Below are positions 1-9,361 of a DNA stretch of 64,000 nucleotides, one piece after another (within the stretch, counting starts at the first letter, position 1; every line of letters starts with the position of its first letter). The DNA is from Fermentibacter sp963718745 [NCBI: Candidatus Fermentibacterota bacterium] (GTDB lineage: Bacteria; Fermentibacterota; Fermentibacteria; Fermentibacterales), in the NCBI GenBank assembly GCA_963718745.1, contig OY970370.1, positions 2,232,001 through 2,296,000 of the forward strand, given 5' to 3'. Under the pieces are notes generated by a model. It made no database searches, was not told where the DNA came from, and worked only from the letters and a program-made list of their open reading frames with translations. Made by a program: the position numbers and the translations under genes.

Positions 1-1
1 G

Positions 2-493
2 GACCTCGACCCTCTCATCGGCCTGCCCGCCACCGTGAGCCTGGGCATAGGCACGGGGCGTTTCGTGGGAGTCATCGAAAACGGTGCCGCGGGCCTCGGG
101 AGCGATCTGGCCAGCGGCTTCTTCGGTTCGGTCGTATTCAGGGCGTCCGACAACTTCTCGATCGCGGTCGAGGAGGACGGGCGGGATTTCAACATCGGAG
201 CCGCCTATCGCGTCAGCAACCTGTTCACCCTGAACGTAACGTGGGCCGAGTTCGAGATGAGCATGCTGCCCCCGGAGAACGTGGACAGGATGGACGTGAT
301 GCAGAACTCCAAGCTCAGCCTGTCCCTCGAAGCGAGGATAGGGCCCCTGCTGGGGGCCCAGCGGCTCGAGCTGGAGCGTGAGCAGATGCGCATCGACAGG
401 GCCAGGCAGAGGCTCCAGGAACTCGAGGACAGGCGCAGGGCTGCCGAGTCCGAACTGCAGAGGCTTCGCGAACTCATCGAAGAAGGCGACTGA
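2..493 (+). CDS. Partial outer-membrane barrel-like protein with C-terminal coiled coil
   Basis: The frame is open to the left edge, so the N-terminus is outside the window; 163 residues are visible. The first ~110 visible residues alternate hydrophobic and polar positions in short strands rich in Gly, Phe and Val (for example GSVVFRASDNFSIAV), as in outer-membrane or barrel-like surface proteins. From about residue 118 to the end it becomes a Glu/Arg/Leu-rich coiled coil ending EEGD. The stop lies 14 nt before the giant TPR gene, so it is the upstream member of that operon. Inference: an envelope component of the TolQR/TonB-like machine downstream. The family is not recognised; a periplasmic protein is the alternative. 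Confidence 0.6.
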   Translation, partial: DLDPLIGLPATVSLGIGTGRFVGVIENGAAGLGSDLASGFFGSVVFRASDNFSIAVEEDGRDFNIGAAYRVSNLFTLNVTWAEFEMSMLPPENVDRMDVMQNSKLSLSLEARIGPLLGAQRLELEREQMRIDRARQRLQELEDRRRAAESELQRLRELIEEGD

Positions 494-507
494 AGCCGGG
501 CGGCGGG

Positions 508-3500
508 ATGACTACAAGACTGCTGATCCCGATCATTATCCTGGCAACCGGCGCGGCTTTCGCACAGCCCACCGTCGAGGAGGACCTGGAAGTCCTGCTC
601 CAGAGGGCAAGGGCCGAAATCGTGTCGCTCGAGGAGCAGATCGGCAGGGAGGAATCCCGGCTCGGGCGAATCGAATCCGAGCTCGTGGACCTCAGGCGCC
701 AGGCCGCCATAATGAGCACCGCCGAGAGTGCTTTCAGACTCGGAGAGGAGCTCTACCTAGCTGGCTCGATAGTCTGGGCCCGCGACGCCTTCCTCTCGGT
801 CGTCGAGAACTTCGCAGGCAGCGAATACCACACCGAGTCGCTCTTCAGGCTCGAGCTCATCAATTTCGAACTCCAGGAATTCGATGCGGCCCTCATGTAC
901 TTCGACTCCCTTCGCGCCCGGTCGCCGGGTTTCCAGCACATGGATCTCGCGGTCATCGCCGCGGCTCTGTCCAACCACAACCAGGGCGGGTTCGACGAGT
1001 CCAGGGCACTGCTCTCGCAGATCAACCCGCAGAGCGAATACGCAGCCCTGGCCCAGTACCTTACCGCCGTCGCGTTCGTCGAGCAGGGCAGTCTCTCCGA
1101 GGCCAGGACCGAGCTCGAGGAAATCCTCAGCCACTCCAGATCGCGAAGGTCCGAAGCGGCACTTGCCGACAGGGCCGTAATCGCCCTTGCCCAGATCTAC
1201 GTCGAGGAGGGCAACCTGCAGGGCGCCCACGAGATGTACGACAGGGTGTCCCCCTACAGCCCCTACTACGACGTGGGCATGCTGGGCAAGGTCTGGGTCT
1301 TCATGCGGGAGCAGGAATACCAGGAGGCCTACAATCTCGCACAGCGCGTGCTGGGGGAGGTGCCCGCGAGCGAGCTCAGGTCCGAGTTCGAGCTGGCCAT
1401 GGCCAACTGCGCCCTGGGAGCGGAGGATCTGGACATCGCGATCGCCCGCTACGAGCAGCTTCTCAATACGCACAGGCAGGCCGACACCTCCGACATCCTC
1501 GGGGAGTCCGCTTCGTCGGGCGGCCAGTACCAGAGCGAGCGCGAGCGCCTCGAGCGGCTCCGGGCCGGGCTGGCGGAGCTCAAGGAGGAGGCCTATGCCA
1601 ACGGGGCCTTCGACGTGGTCGCAATGATCGAGGAGGAGGAGGCCGCCCTCCGCAGCATGTTCATAAACATCAGCACCATGGAGGCCTCCCAGGCGTTCCC
1701 CGCGGGCGAGATGGACCCGCGTGCGATGAGCAGGGAGCTCAACAGACTCATATCCGACAGCAGGGCTTCTACTGACGCCCTCGCCCTGTCGGTCGAAGAG
1801 ATTTCCCGTGTTGCCGAGACCTCCGGCACGGAGGCGGAGCGCCGGGAGCTGCAGGCGCTGGAGGGAGAGGTGCAGCGCATCAGGCTGTCCCTCCTCGACC
1901 TTGCATCGAAGTTCGACGAAGGGATGACCCAGGAGCATGACTGGGTCCAGGAAACTCAGTACGGGATTGCAATCGCCTATTACATGGAAAGGGAGTTGAA
2001 GAGGGACTCGCTGTCCTATCTCGGCTCCTACTACCAGGGTCAGATCCAGCAGGCCTACGCCTCCGGAGACTCCCTGTCAGCGACCGCACTCATAGCCCAG
2101 CGACTGAGGGAGACATCTGCGCTGCAGGCGCGCATCGACGCCGCGGCAGCCCATTGCGCCTCGCTCTTCGAGGAGTACATCACGAACTTCCCCGAGAGCC
2201 GGTTCTCGGCGGACGTCCTGGTGCGTCTCGCCCAGCTCGAGTACGACCTGGACAACGCGGCCTATCTCGACAGGATCGCCGCGTCCGACCCCTCGGTCGG
2301 CTACATCCTGGAGGACTACTCCCGCTCCGTCGACCTGTACGAGCGCGTGCTGACGATGTACCCGGGCAGCGAGGTGGAGGATGTCGCCCTCTATTCGATG
2401 GGCTACTGCCTGGACAAGATGGGTGATCCCAGGGGCGCCGTCGCGAGCTACAGGCGGCTGCTGGCGGACCATCCCGGCAGCACTCTCGCCCCCGAAACCT
2501 GCGTCAGGGCGGGGGACTTCTATTTCGACTCCTTCGACTTCGACAGCGCGCAGGTCTACTATCTCAAGCTGCTCGACTATCCGGGGGCGGACCCCGACCT
2601 GTTCCAGCTCGGGATATACAAGCTCGGGTGGAATCACTACCTGAGGAACCAGTATCTCAGGTCCGCCGCCGTGTTCGCATATCTGATACAGGACAGCCAG
2701 CTAATGGACTCCCTGGGGATCACGCGGAGAGGCGGAGCCATGGTCGACGAGGCCATGGAGTACATGGCGCACGACTTCATGGAGCAGACCGAAAGGCCTT
2801 CCGTCTCGCTGGCTACAGGGTTCCTGGACTATTTCGGACGCGATTCCGTAGCTTTCACCGTGCTCGCCTTCATGGGCGACCAGTACAGGGGGCAGGGCTA
2901 CTGGAACGAGGCCATCGACTGCTATCAGGCCCTCCTGCAGAGGTTCCCCGGTTACCGTGAGGCTCCCTACTTCCAGGCCGGCATCGCCGCCTGCTATGAC
3001 GGACTGGGCAACCAGGCCCTGGCGACCAGCGCGAGGGAGGATCTGGTGGAGAACTACAGCCCCGGCGGGACATGGGCGACCGGACTTGCGGACACCCTTG
3101 CGATAGCCGCCGTGGATTCGCTCAGGTCCAGCTCCCTCGAGCAGGCCATCGCCTACTATCATGGTCAGGCGGTCTCCTCATCGGTCGATCCGGTCCTCAA
3201 GCAGCAGAACTACGGAGCCCTGGCCGAGAGGATAGAGGCCTACCTCGCCAGCTATCCCGAGAGCAGGCAGAGCTACGATTTCAGGTTCCTGCTCGGGGAT
3301 TCGTACTATGCGCTGGGCCGTTTCGTGGAAGCCGGAGACACGTATCTGGCGCTTGCCCAGGACAGCTCCTCCCTGCAGAGGCGCGAGGATGCCGCCATCA
3401 ACGCCTGCGGTTCCTTCTTCTCGGCCTACACGGATCAGACCGGCATCGACAGCGTCCTCACGAGACAGAAGCAGATCGAGGCGACCACCTACTACATGTC

Positions 3501-4938
3501 CAGCTTCCCGGGTGGCGAGCATGTCGACCAGTTCCTCTTCGCCGCCGCCGCGAACAGCTACAATGCCAGGGACTACGCCCAGGCCAGATCCGTGTATCTG
3601 TCCCTCTACAACAGCTATCCCAATTCGGAGTTCGTCGCTCGTTCGGCGCGCTTCATAGCGGCCGCCTACGAAGCCGAGCAGATGTACTCCGAAGCCGAGG
3701 AGTGGTACGGGCGCGCCTCGGAAACGGCCTCCAGGACCGGGGAGGACCTCGGCGAGGACGTCGATCTGCTGGCTGCCACGGCCGCCTACAAGGACGCCGC
3801 CTCCCTCGCCGAGTCCGAGGATGTGGAGAGCCTGGTCCAGGCTGCCCGCAGGTTCGAGGAATCCGCCCGGGAGCACCCGGAGTCCGCCGTCGCGCCGACC
3901 GCGATGTACGACGCGGGGGAGACCTATGCGCGTGCTGGAGCCATCCAGGATGCCATCAGGGTGTTCGACGAGATCTCCAGGCAGTACCCGCAGAGCGAGC
4001 TTGCCCCGCAGGGGCTTCTGAGATCCGCCTTCCTCGCCAGGGAGGCCGGCATGCTCATCGAGGCCGCCGACATCTACAGGCGCGCGGCTCAGACCTATCC
4101 CGGGGCTCCTGACATGGAGAGCGCGCTCTACAGCGCAGCAATCTCCTACGAGGATGCAGGGAGGATGGACCTCGCCGTCCAGGTGTACGACGACATAATC
4201 CTTGCGGGCACCTCCGGACCCGACGTGATGACGCTCGTCTACGGCAAGTACGGCATGTACATGTACGACTCCGGCAACTACGCCACCGCCCGCCAGATGT
4301 TCTCGAGCTCGATACAGGTCTACGACCAGTACAGGGAGGGCGACGCCTACTATCCCGCCATGTCCGCCTTCTACCTCGGCGAGATGGCGTACGTCGAATA
4401 CGACGCGATGACCACGACCGTGGAGACGGCATCGAGCAAGACACAGCTGATGCAGGCGACCGAATCGTGGTATGCCAAGGCGCTCAACTACTTCACGGAC
4501 GTGTGGTTCATGGCCTCCTGCGTGCGTGCAGGCGAGCTCTACGAGGACTACGCGAACGAGATCGGCTACATGCAGCCCCCGGCGGGACTCGACGAGGCCG
4601 GTATGCAGGCCTTCTACGACCAGCTCCTGCCCGTGATGGAAAGCTACGTCCAGAAGGCTCTCCAGGTATACAGGACCGCCGTGGAGAAGGCCATCAACAC
4701 AGGGATCGACAACGAGTGGGTCGGGAGGGCGGCGGAGCACCTGGAGCTCCTTGCGCCCGGAACCGTCTCCGCGCTCGGGGGGCTGCCGGGGTATGAAGCA
4801 CTCCCGGCGCCCGAGGCTCAGCCAGACTCCACGATTTCTCCCGACTCCACGGGTTCGCCCGATGCGGGAGCGCAGCCGCTCTCCGGCACTGGACGAAGCA
4901 CCGGATCGTCCACAGTTTCCCTGCTTGGAATGCAGTAG
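508..4938 (+). CDS. Giant periplasmic TPR-repeat protein (GltD/AgmU-like architecture)
   Basis: 1476 residues. An N-terminal signal peptide (MTTRLLIPIIILATGAAFA, then QP) is followed by a short coiled coil (~25-60) and then almost continuous tetratricopeptide repeats to about residue 1400, with typical A-x-x-x-Y-x-x-V and YPGSE/YPESR turn motifs. A coiled-coil insertion lies around 330-470. The tail (~1420-1476) is Pro/Ser/Asp-rich low complexity. Large TPR proteins of this kind scaffold protein-protein contacts in the periplasm. Its position just before TolQ/TolR/TonB-like genes matches the large TPR proteins of myxobacterial Glt/Nfs clusters by architecture only. It overlaps the upstream limit of the next ORF but ends before that gene's likely ATG. 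Confidence 0.85.
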   Translation: MTTRLLIPIIILATGAAFAQPTVEEDLEVLLQRARAEIVSLEEQIGREESRLGRIESELVDLRRQAAIMSTAESAFRLGEELYLAGSIVWARDAFLSVVENFAGSEYHTESLFRLELINFELQEFDAALMYFDSLRARSPGFQHMDLAVIAAALSNHNQGGFDESRALLSQINPQSEYAALAQYLTAVAFVEQGSLSEARTELEEILSHSRSRRSEAALADRAVIALAQIYVEEGNLQGAHEMYDRVSPYSPYYDVGMLGKVWVFMREQEYQEAYNLAQRVLGEVPASELRSEFELAMANCALGAEDLDIAIARYEQLLNTHRQADTSDILGESASSGGQYQSERERLERLRAGLAELKEEAYANGAFDVVAMIEEEEAALRSMFINISTMEASQAFPAGEMDPRAMSRELNRLISDSRASTDALALSVEEISRVAETSGTEAERRELQALEGEVQRIRLSLLDLASKFDEGMTQEHDWVQETQYGIAIAYYMERELKRDSLSYLGSYYQGQIQQAYASGDSLSATALIAQRLRETSALQARIDAAAAHCASLFEEYITNFPESRFSADVLVRLAQLEYDLDNAAYLDRIAASDPSVGYILEDYSRSVDLYERVLTMYPGSEVEDVALYSMGYCLDKMGDPRGAVASYRRLLADHPGSTLAPETCVRAGDFYFDSFDFDSAQVYYLKLLDYPGADPDLFQLGIYKLGWNHYLRNQYLRSAAVFAYLIQDSQLMDSLGITRRGGAMVDEAMEYMAHDFMEQTERPSVSLATGFLDYFGRDSVAFTVLAFMGDQYRGQGYWNEAIDCYQALLQRFPGYREAPYFQAGIAACYDGLGNQALATSAREDLVENYSPGGTWATGLADTLAIAAVDSLRSSSLEQAIAYYHGQAVSSSVDPVLKQQNYGALAERIEAYLASYPESRQSYDFRFLLGDSYYALGRFVEAGDTYLALAQDSSSLQRREDAAINACGSFFSAYTDQTGIDSVLTRQKQIEATTYYMSSFPGGEHVDQFLFAAAANSYNARDYAQARSVYLSLYNSYPNSEFVARSARFIAAAYEAEQMYSEAEEWYGRASETASRTGEDLGEDVDLLAATAAYKDAASLAESEDVESLVQAARRFEESAREHPESAVAPTAMYDAGETYARAGAIQDAIRVFDEISRQYPQSELAPQGLLRSAFLAREAGMLIEAADIYRRAAQTYPGAPDMESALYSAAISYEDAGRMDLAVQVYDDIILAGTSGPDVMTLVYGKYGMYMYDSGNYATARQMFSSSIQVYDQYREGDAYYPAMSAFYLGEMAYVEYDAMTTTVETASSKTQLMQATESWYAKALNYFTDVWFMASCVRAGELYEDYANEIGYMQPPAGLDEAGMQAFYDQLLPVMESYVQKALQVYRTAVEKAINTGIDNEWVGRAAEHLELLAPGTVSALGGLPGYEALPAPEAQPDSTISPDSTGSPDAGAQPLSGTGRSTGSSTVSLLGMQ

Positions 4939-5003
4939 TGGACACGGACCTTTCCGCGGCCGTCCCGGTGCATGCCGCAGGTCCGCCTGGAGGTTGCCGG
5001 AAG

Positions 5004-5459
5004 ATGTCTCCAAATGCCCTGAAAAGGGGCTTGTCCCTCGTTCTTCTGGGGCTCCTCCTCGCGTCCGCCTCGCCTGCAGGGGCGCAGGAGGCAAGGATGG
5101 AGGAGGGAAGGCTCATCCTCGAGGAGATCACGATCAAGGGCGAGCTCAGGACGCCCCAGGCGATGTTCCTAATCCTGAAGAGCACTCCGAGCCTGAGCAA
5201 CGTGCTCCTCGACAGGAGCTTCATCGATGACGTGATAAGGCCCATCTATCCGGGCGCCTTCGCCGACGAGCCGACCTTCGGGGCGAGCCAGAGGATCGCG
5301 AACCTCCCCTGGTACCTCAGGTACGGCACGGTGGCAGCCTTCGGGGGCTTCTCGGCGCTGCAGTATTCCCAGGGTGACGATGAGGAGGGCCTGGTATTCG
5401 GCGTGATAGCCGGGCTGGGTCTGGCGGGTAATCTGGTTCTGGATCTCGTCGGCATATAG
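5004..5459 (+). CDS. Small exported protein of the TPR/TolQR operon, function unknown
   Basis: 151 residues from the ATG at 5004, chosen over an in-frame GTG at 4938 because a signal peptide (ALKRGLSLVLLGLLLASASP...AGA-QEA) starts there and a GGAGG lies 11 nt upstream. After the cleavage site comes a segment 'LILEEITIKGELRTPQ', a pattern seen at the start of energy-transducer or POTRA-like segments, then a hydrophobic Gly-rich tail (GLVFGVIAGLGLAGNLVLDLVGI region) that could be a membrane anchor. It lies between the TPR gene and tolQ with short gaps, so it is co-transcribed. No family is recognised; an accessory envelope subunit is the most natural inference. Confidence 0.7.
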   Translation: MSPNALKRGLSLVLLGLLLASASPAGAQEARMEEGRLILEEITIKGELRTPQAMFLILKSTPSLSNVLLDRSFIDDVIRPIYPGAFADEPTFGASQRIANLPWYLRYGTVAAFGGFSALQYSQGDDEEGLVFGVIAGLGLAGNLVLDLVGI

Positions 5460-5487
5460 ATCAGACAGCTCAGAGAGGAGATCGTTG

Positions 5488-6360
5488 ATGCTTCGTTCAC
5501 TTCCGACTGTCCTGCTGGCAGTGCTCTGCCTCTCGAGCGGCACGGTTCTCGCTCAGCAGACCGCGACCGTTCCCGACAGCGCGACCGCTGACTCGACCGC
5601 GGCGCCGGACTCGGCCCTGGTCGATACCGCGACCACCGCACCGGTCGACACGGCTTTGATCGATACCACTGCAGCAACCGCGGACACGACGGCGGCGGAT
5701 GAAACGGTGGAAGCCGGTTCTCCCGGCCTGTTCTCCGAGGTAGCCAAGTTCTTCCGCGAAGGCGGCTTCGCGATGTGGCCGATCCTGCTGTTCCTCGCCG
5801 CGGGCATGGCCATCTTCGTCGAGAGGTTCATCTTCCTGTTCTTCAAGGCCAACATAAGGCCCGAGGACTTCATGGCCCGCATAGCCGACCTGATCCGCAA
5901 GGGCAGCATCGAAGGGGCCATCGCCGCCGCGGCCGAGGAGGACGCCCCTCTCGCCCGTATCATCGAGGCGGCTCTCCGCAACTACAGGGGGACCGAGCGC
6001 GACATACAGAACGCCGTGGACGAGATGGCCCTCGCCGAGCTCCCCAGGGTGAGCGCGCGAACCGGATATCTGGCGATGCTCGCCAACGTGTCCACGATGG
6101 TGGGGCTGCTGGGAACGATCTTCGGTCTTATCCAGGCCTTCGCCGCCGTGTCCGCGGCAGATCCCGAGGCCAAGGGCCGGATCCTCGCGAGCGGTATCGC
6201 CATGGCCATGAACACCACGGCTTTCGGCCTGATCGTCGCTATTCCCCAGCTTATCATGCATTCCTTCCTCACCTCGAAGGCTGACGGAATAGTCGACGAC
6301 ATAGACCGGTACTCCGTGATGGTCATCAACATGCTCGCACAGGCCCGGAAGGAAGGCTGA
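5488..6360 (+). CDS. TolQ/ExbB/MotA-family proton channel subunit
   Basis: 290 residues. An N-terminal signal-like segment is followed by a Thr/Ala/Asp-rich linker (~25-90), then the ExbB/TolQ core: TM1 at ~96-119, a cytoplasmic loop, and TM2 and TM3 at ~190-222 and ~235-262 carrying the family signatures GLLGTIFGLIQAF and MNTTAFGLIVAIP. Family members form a pentameric inner-membrane channel that uses the proton-motive force together with ExbD/TolR. The ATG at 5488 follows GAGAGGAG; a TTG at 5485 is the alternative. The stop overlaps the next ATG by one base (TGATG). The long extended N-terminus is typical of AglR/ExbB-like versions rather than Escherichia coli TolQ. Confidence 0.9.
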   Translation: MLRSLPTVLLAVLCLSSGTVLAQQTATVPDSATADSTAAPDSALVDTATTAPVDTALIDTTAATADTTAADETVEAGSPGLFSEVAKFFREGGFAMWPILLFLAAGMAIFVERFIFLFFKANIRPEDFMARIADLIRKGSIEGAIAAAAEEDAPLARIIEAALRNYRGTERDIQNAVDEMALAELPRVSARTGYLAMLANVSTMVGLLGTIFGLIQAFAAVSAADPEAKGRILASGIAMAMNTTAFGLIVAIPQLIMHSFLTSKADGIVDDIDRYSVMVINMLAQARKEG

Positions 6361-6923
6361 TGGCAAAGGCGGCTAGCGGCAGGAGCAGACGAGTCCACCA
6401 CTCGGAGTCGCTGGACCTGTTGCCTGTCATGAACCTCTTCTGCTGCATCATCCCGTTCCTCCTGCTCAGCGCGTCCTTCCTCCAGGTGACCATCATCCAG
6501 ATGGCGCAGACCGAGGGGATAGGCGCCGCCGGGGCCGGCGCGGTGGCGAACCTGGCCAGGTCAGAGGAGGACAGGCTGCAGCCCAAGATCATCATGACCG
6601 AAGAGGAGATGTTCATAGGCACGGTCGCCGGAACGGCTCATGTATGCTACTCGTTTACGCAGGTCATCGACGGGGTGGAGGTCCTCACCTACGACTTCGA
6701 TTCCCTCCGGACGAAGGCGACGGAGGTCCATCGCCTGGTCTCCGAAGCCTACCCCCAGATCCAGTTCCACAAGGTGACCATACTCACGGTCGAGGAGACC
6801 AGGTACGACAACATCGTGGCGGCCATCGACGCCTGCGCCGCAGCAGGCTTCGACCAGCCCGGCCTCCAGGTCGCCCCCACCGCCTCGGTGGAACAGGCGA
6901 CCGACGCCGCGATGGGGAGGTGA
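6360..6923 (+). CDS. ExbD/TolR-family subunit with Asn at the channel Asp position
   Basis: 187 residues: a short basic cytoplasmic N-terminus, one TM helix (~20-45) and a periplasmic domain. The TM begins LDLLPVMNLFCCIIPFLLLS, which aligns with the ExbD/TolR signature in which a conserved Asp (Asp25 in E. coli ExbD) carries protons. Here the equivalent position is Asn25. The periplasmic part ends with a domain like those of ExbD. It overlaps the tolQ stop by one base and lies 7 nt before the second ExbD gene, so both should be made together. Inference: it is a structural partner and the second ExbD supplies the protonatable residue. Confidence 0.85.
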   Translation: MAKAASGRSRRVHHSESLDLLPVMNLFCCIIPFLLLSASFLQVTIIQMAQTEGIGAAGAGAVANLARSEEDRLQPKIIMTEEEMFIGTVAGTAHVCYSFTQVIDGVEVLTYDFDSLRTKATEVHRLVSEAYPQIQFHKVTILTVEETRYDNIVAAIDACAAAGFDQPGLQVAPTASVEQATDAAMGR

Positions 6924-6930
6924 TCAGGGC

Positions 6931-7470
6931 ATGAGCACTCCGACCAAGCGCCACCTCCCTCTCCTCATCGGCTACAACAAGACCAAGGCGAACGTCAGAG
7001 GCAAGAAGAAGGTGGAAGTCCAGCTCACGTCGATGATCGACATGTTCACGATCCTTGTCGTGTTCCTGCTCCAGTCCTTCAGCGCCGACGGGCAGATAGT
7101 CACCCTCAGCGACGCACTGACGCTGCCCAAGTCCTCGACGCAGACCCCGATAAACCTCCGGCTCGAGATCCAGGTCACGAACAGCGTCATCGTGGTCGAC
7201 GGAGATCCGATCGTCGGCGTGGACGCGAATCTCCTGTCGACGGGCAACTCCATCCCGACGCTCGTGACGAGGCTCGAGGACCACATGGAATACAGCCGGC
7301 GGCTGCGGGGTACACTTGCCGAGGAGGACACAGACATCAACATCCAGGGCGACGTCGCGGTCCCGGCCATCCTCCTCCAGCGGGTCATGTCCAGCTGTTC
7401 GGAAGCGGGGTTCGCGACTCAGAACCTGGAAGTAATCAAGCTGGAGGGAGGCGGAACTGGAGATGAGTGA
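6931..7470 (+). CDS. ExbD/TolR-family proton channel subunit
   Basis: 179 residues. A basic N-terminus (RGKKKVEVQ) leads into the signature LTSMIDMFTILVVFLLQSF, with the conserved protonatable Asp at residue 37. A periplasmic domain follows and ends with a segment like 'VPAILLQRVMSSCSEAGF', the usual ExbD/TolR fold C-terminus. Family role: couples proton flow through the ExbB/TolQ ring to movement of a TonB/TolA-like protein. The last 8 bases overlap the next gene, the TonB-like AgmX/GltG protein, which supports a single complex. Confidence 0.92.
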   Translation: MSTPTKRHLPLLIGYNKTKANVRGKKKVEVQLTSMIDMFTILVVFLLQSFSADGQIVTLSDALTLPKSSTQTPINLRLEIQVTNSVIVVDGDPIVGVDANLLSTGNSIPTLVTRLEDHMEYSRRLRGTLAEEDTDINIQGDVAVPAILLQRVMSSCSEAGFATQNLEVIKLEGGGTGDE

Positions 7471-9343
7471 CGGTTCGGCTCCCGAGAAGAAGATCCTGGC
7501 GATCGCGGTCCTCCGCGACGGCAAGGTCGTAAACAAGCTCATCCCCGAGAGGGTCCAGATCAGGCTCGGTTCCGGATTCAACAACAACATCGCGATCGAG
7601 CACCCCGGCATCCCGGAGAGCTTCGTGTTCATCATGCCCGGTCCCGACAGGGACACCTGGGTCCTCAGGCTGTCCGAGGGGATGCACTCCCTGATCACGT
7701 CGGCCGACGGGACCAGGCTGGACTTCGCGGATCTCAAGGACCTCGGGATCTTCCCGCGGGATGACCAGGGCTATTATCTCCTCAACATCAAGCACGGGGA
7801 CCAGGGTCAGGTCACCATAGGCCCCTATGCGGTGCATTTCGGGTTCATAGCTCCGCCAGAGCGAAAGGAGCCCGAGAAGCCGGCACCGAAGCCCGAGAAG
7901 CAGGCCGCCGAGCCCGTCCCGGTCGAGAAGGAGGACCCCAGGGTCCTCAAGATCTCGGTGGAGGCTCACGGGGTCCCGCGGAAGGACGTCTACCCCAACG
8001 CCGGGATAATGACCGTCGGGGAAGCCGACTACAACACCGTTCCGGTCCGTAATGCCGGCCTTCCCAGGATTCACACCCTGATGGAGCCCCAGGGCAACAA
8101 GTACGTCCTCAGGCTGATCCCCCAGATCAAGGGCGGGGTAGAGGTCCGCGGGAGCATAATCCCCTTCGCCACTCTCATCGAGCGCAATCTCATGAAGCAG
8201 GAGAAGCCGGGAGATCCGTGGATCTGGGTGATGGACAAGAACGTCTCCGGCGTCATAAGCATCGCCGGTACGGACGTTTTCTTCGGATTCGCCGAACCCC
8301 CCAGGGAGACGGTGCCCAAGCCCGCATCCAAACCCGCTGTAATCGAGAAGAAGCCATACGTCCCTTCGAAGTACTCCTGGGAGGAGTTCGCGACCCGTCC
8401 GCACGATCCGGTCGCCCTCAAAGGCCAGGGAGCTGAGAAGAACCGGCTTCAGATAGCGATGGGCGTGATCCTGTTCGTCGCCCTCGTGGGCGGCGCCGTG
8501 TTCGACCGGCTGATAGTCGTCAACATGGAGAGCAAGCAGGATGTCCTGCGGCGTGCTCCCACAGCCAGGGTGGCGAGCCTCGCCAACCCGCAGCAGACTG
8601 CCGTCGAGGGCATAGGCGAGGAGATCATCTCCGAGTCCGACATCGGAGAACAGGTCGGAACCGTGGGCGGTCCCGGAGGCGGGGCGCCCGGCGGGGACAA
8701 CGACGGACCTGCTGGAGTCGCGGCAGGTGCAGCCGCAGGGCAGAGCGTCCTCCAGAACATCGGATTCGCCGCCTATGGCACGCAGGGCGCGGGCGGCGGC
8801 TCGGGATTCATAGGCGACCTCCAGTCAGCGGCGTCTTCCGGCCTGGGGCTGGCATCCGGCCAGTCCGGGGAAGCCCTCATCGCAGGTGCGGGGGGCGGCG
8901 GATCTGGCGGCCTGACCGGGCTCGTGCCCGCCGGCGGCGGGGTGGTCCAGACTGCCGAAACAGTGTCGCAGAGCGACATCGAAGCGGTGCACAGAGCGGC
9001 CCAGGTCACGTTCTCGGCCACGGGATCGGGCGAAGCGCTCGATCTCGGACAGAGGAACATGACCGACATCCGCGGGCGCATAAACGTCATAAAGATGAGG
9101 GTGCAGACGGCCTACGAGAGCCTGCTCAGGTCCAATCCCACCGCTGGCGGCGTGATCTACATCAACTTCTCGATTACTCCGTCCGGTGCGGTTTCGGGCG
9201 TGAGCGTTACCGCTCCCGGCGAGCTCTCCTCGCTCCAGCCCACGATCCAGGCGGCCGTGGCGGGGCTGAACTTCGGAGCGGCTGACGGGCAGACGTCGAA
9301 TCTCGACATCTCCGTGCCATTCAACCTGGTTCCGCCGGAATAA
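7463..9343 (+). CDS. TonB-like AgmX/GltG-type protein with two FHA-like N-terminal repeats
   Basis: 626 residues with no signal peptide. Residues ~10-130 and ~160-290 are two related beta-rich modules (both contain a Leu-rich strand plus 'VTIGPYAVHFGFIAPPE' or 'ISIAGTDVFFGFAEPPR'), and the first has FHA-like features (IRLGSGFNNNIAI). They are joined by Pro/Lys/Glu linkers. One TM helix at ~330-348 is followed by a Gly/Ala/Ser-rich periplasmic spacer (~385-490) and a TonB-like C-terminal domain from ~525 (DIRGRINVIKMRVQTAYESL ... ISVPFNLVPPE), as in the AgmX/PglI C-terminal family. It probably links the proton channel to the outer membrane. The FHA assignment is inference. Confidence 0.85.
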   Translation: MSDGSAPEKKILAIAVLRDGKVVNKLIPERVQIRLGSGFNNNIAIEHPGIPESFVFIMPGPDRDTWVLRLSEGMHSLITSADGTRLDFADLKDLGIFPRDDQGYYLLNIKHGDQGQVTIGPYAVHFGFIAPPERKEPEKPAPKPEKQAAEPVPVEKEDPRVLKISVEAHGVPRKDVYPNAGIMTVGEADYNTVPVRNAGLPRIHTLMEPQGNKYVLRLIPQIKGGVEVRGSIIPFATLIERNLMKQEKPGDPWIWVMDKNVSGVISIAGTDVFFGFAEPPRETVPKPASKPAVIEKKPYVPSKYSWEEFATRPHDPVALKGQGAEKNRLQIAMGVILFVALVGGAVFDRLIVVNMESKQDVLRRAPTARVASLANPQQTAVEGIGEEIISESDIGEQVGTVGGPGGGAPGGDNDGPAGVAAGAAAGQSVLQNIGFAAYGTQGAGGGSGFIGDLQSAASSGLGLASGQSGEALIAGAGGGGSGGLTGLVPAGGGVVQTAETVSQSDIEAVHRAAQVTFSATGSGEALDLGQRNMTDIRGRINVIKMRVQTAYESLLRSNPTAGGVIYINFSITPSGAVSGVSVTAPGELSSLQPTIQAAVAGLNFGAADGQTSNLDISVPFNLVPPE

Positions 9344-9361
9344 AGCCGAAAGGGGAGCAGG

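Noticed and set aside
3178-5094. A 638-codon minus-strand frame across the TPR gene
   Set aside because: A shadow of GC-rich codon bias in the TPR protein; no motifs, no ribosome-binding site.
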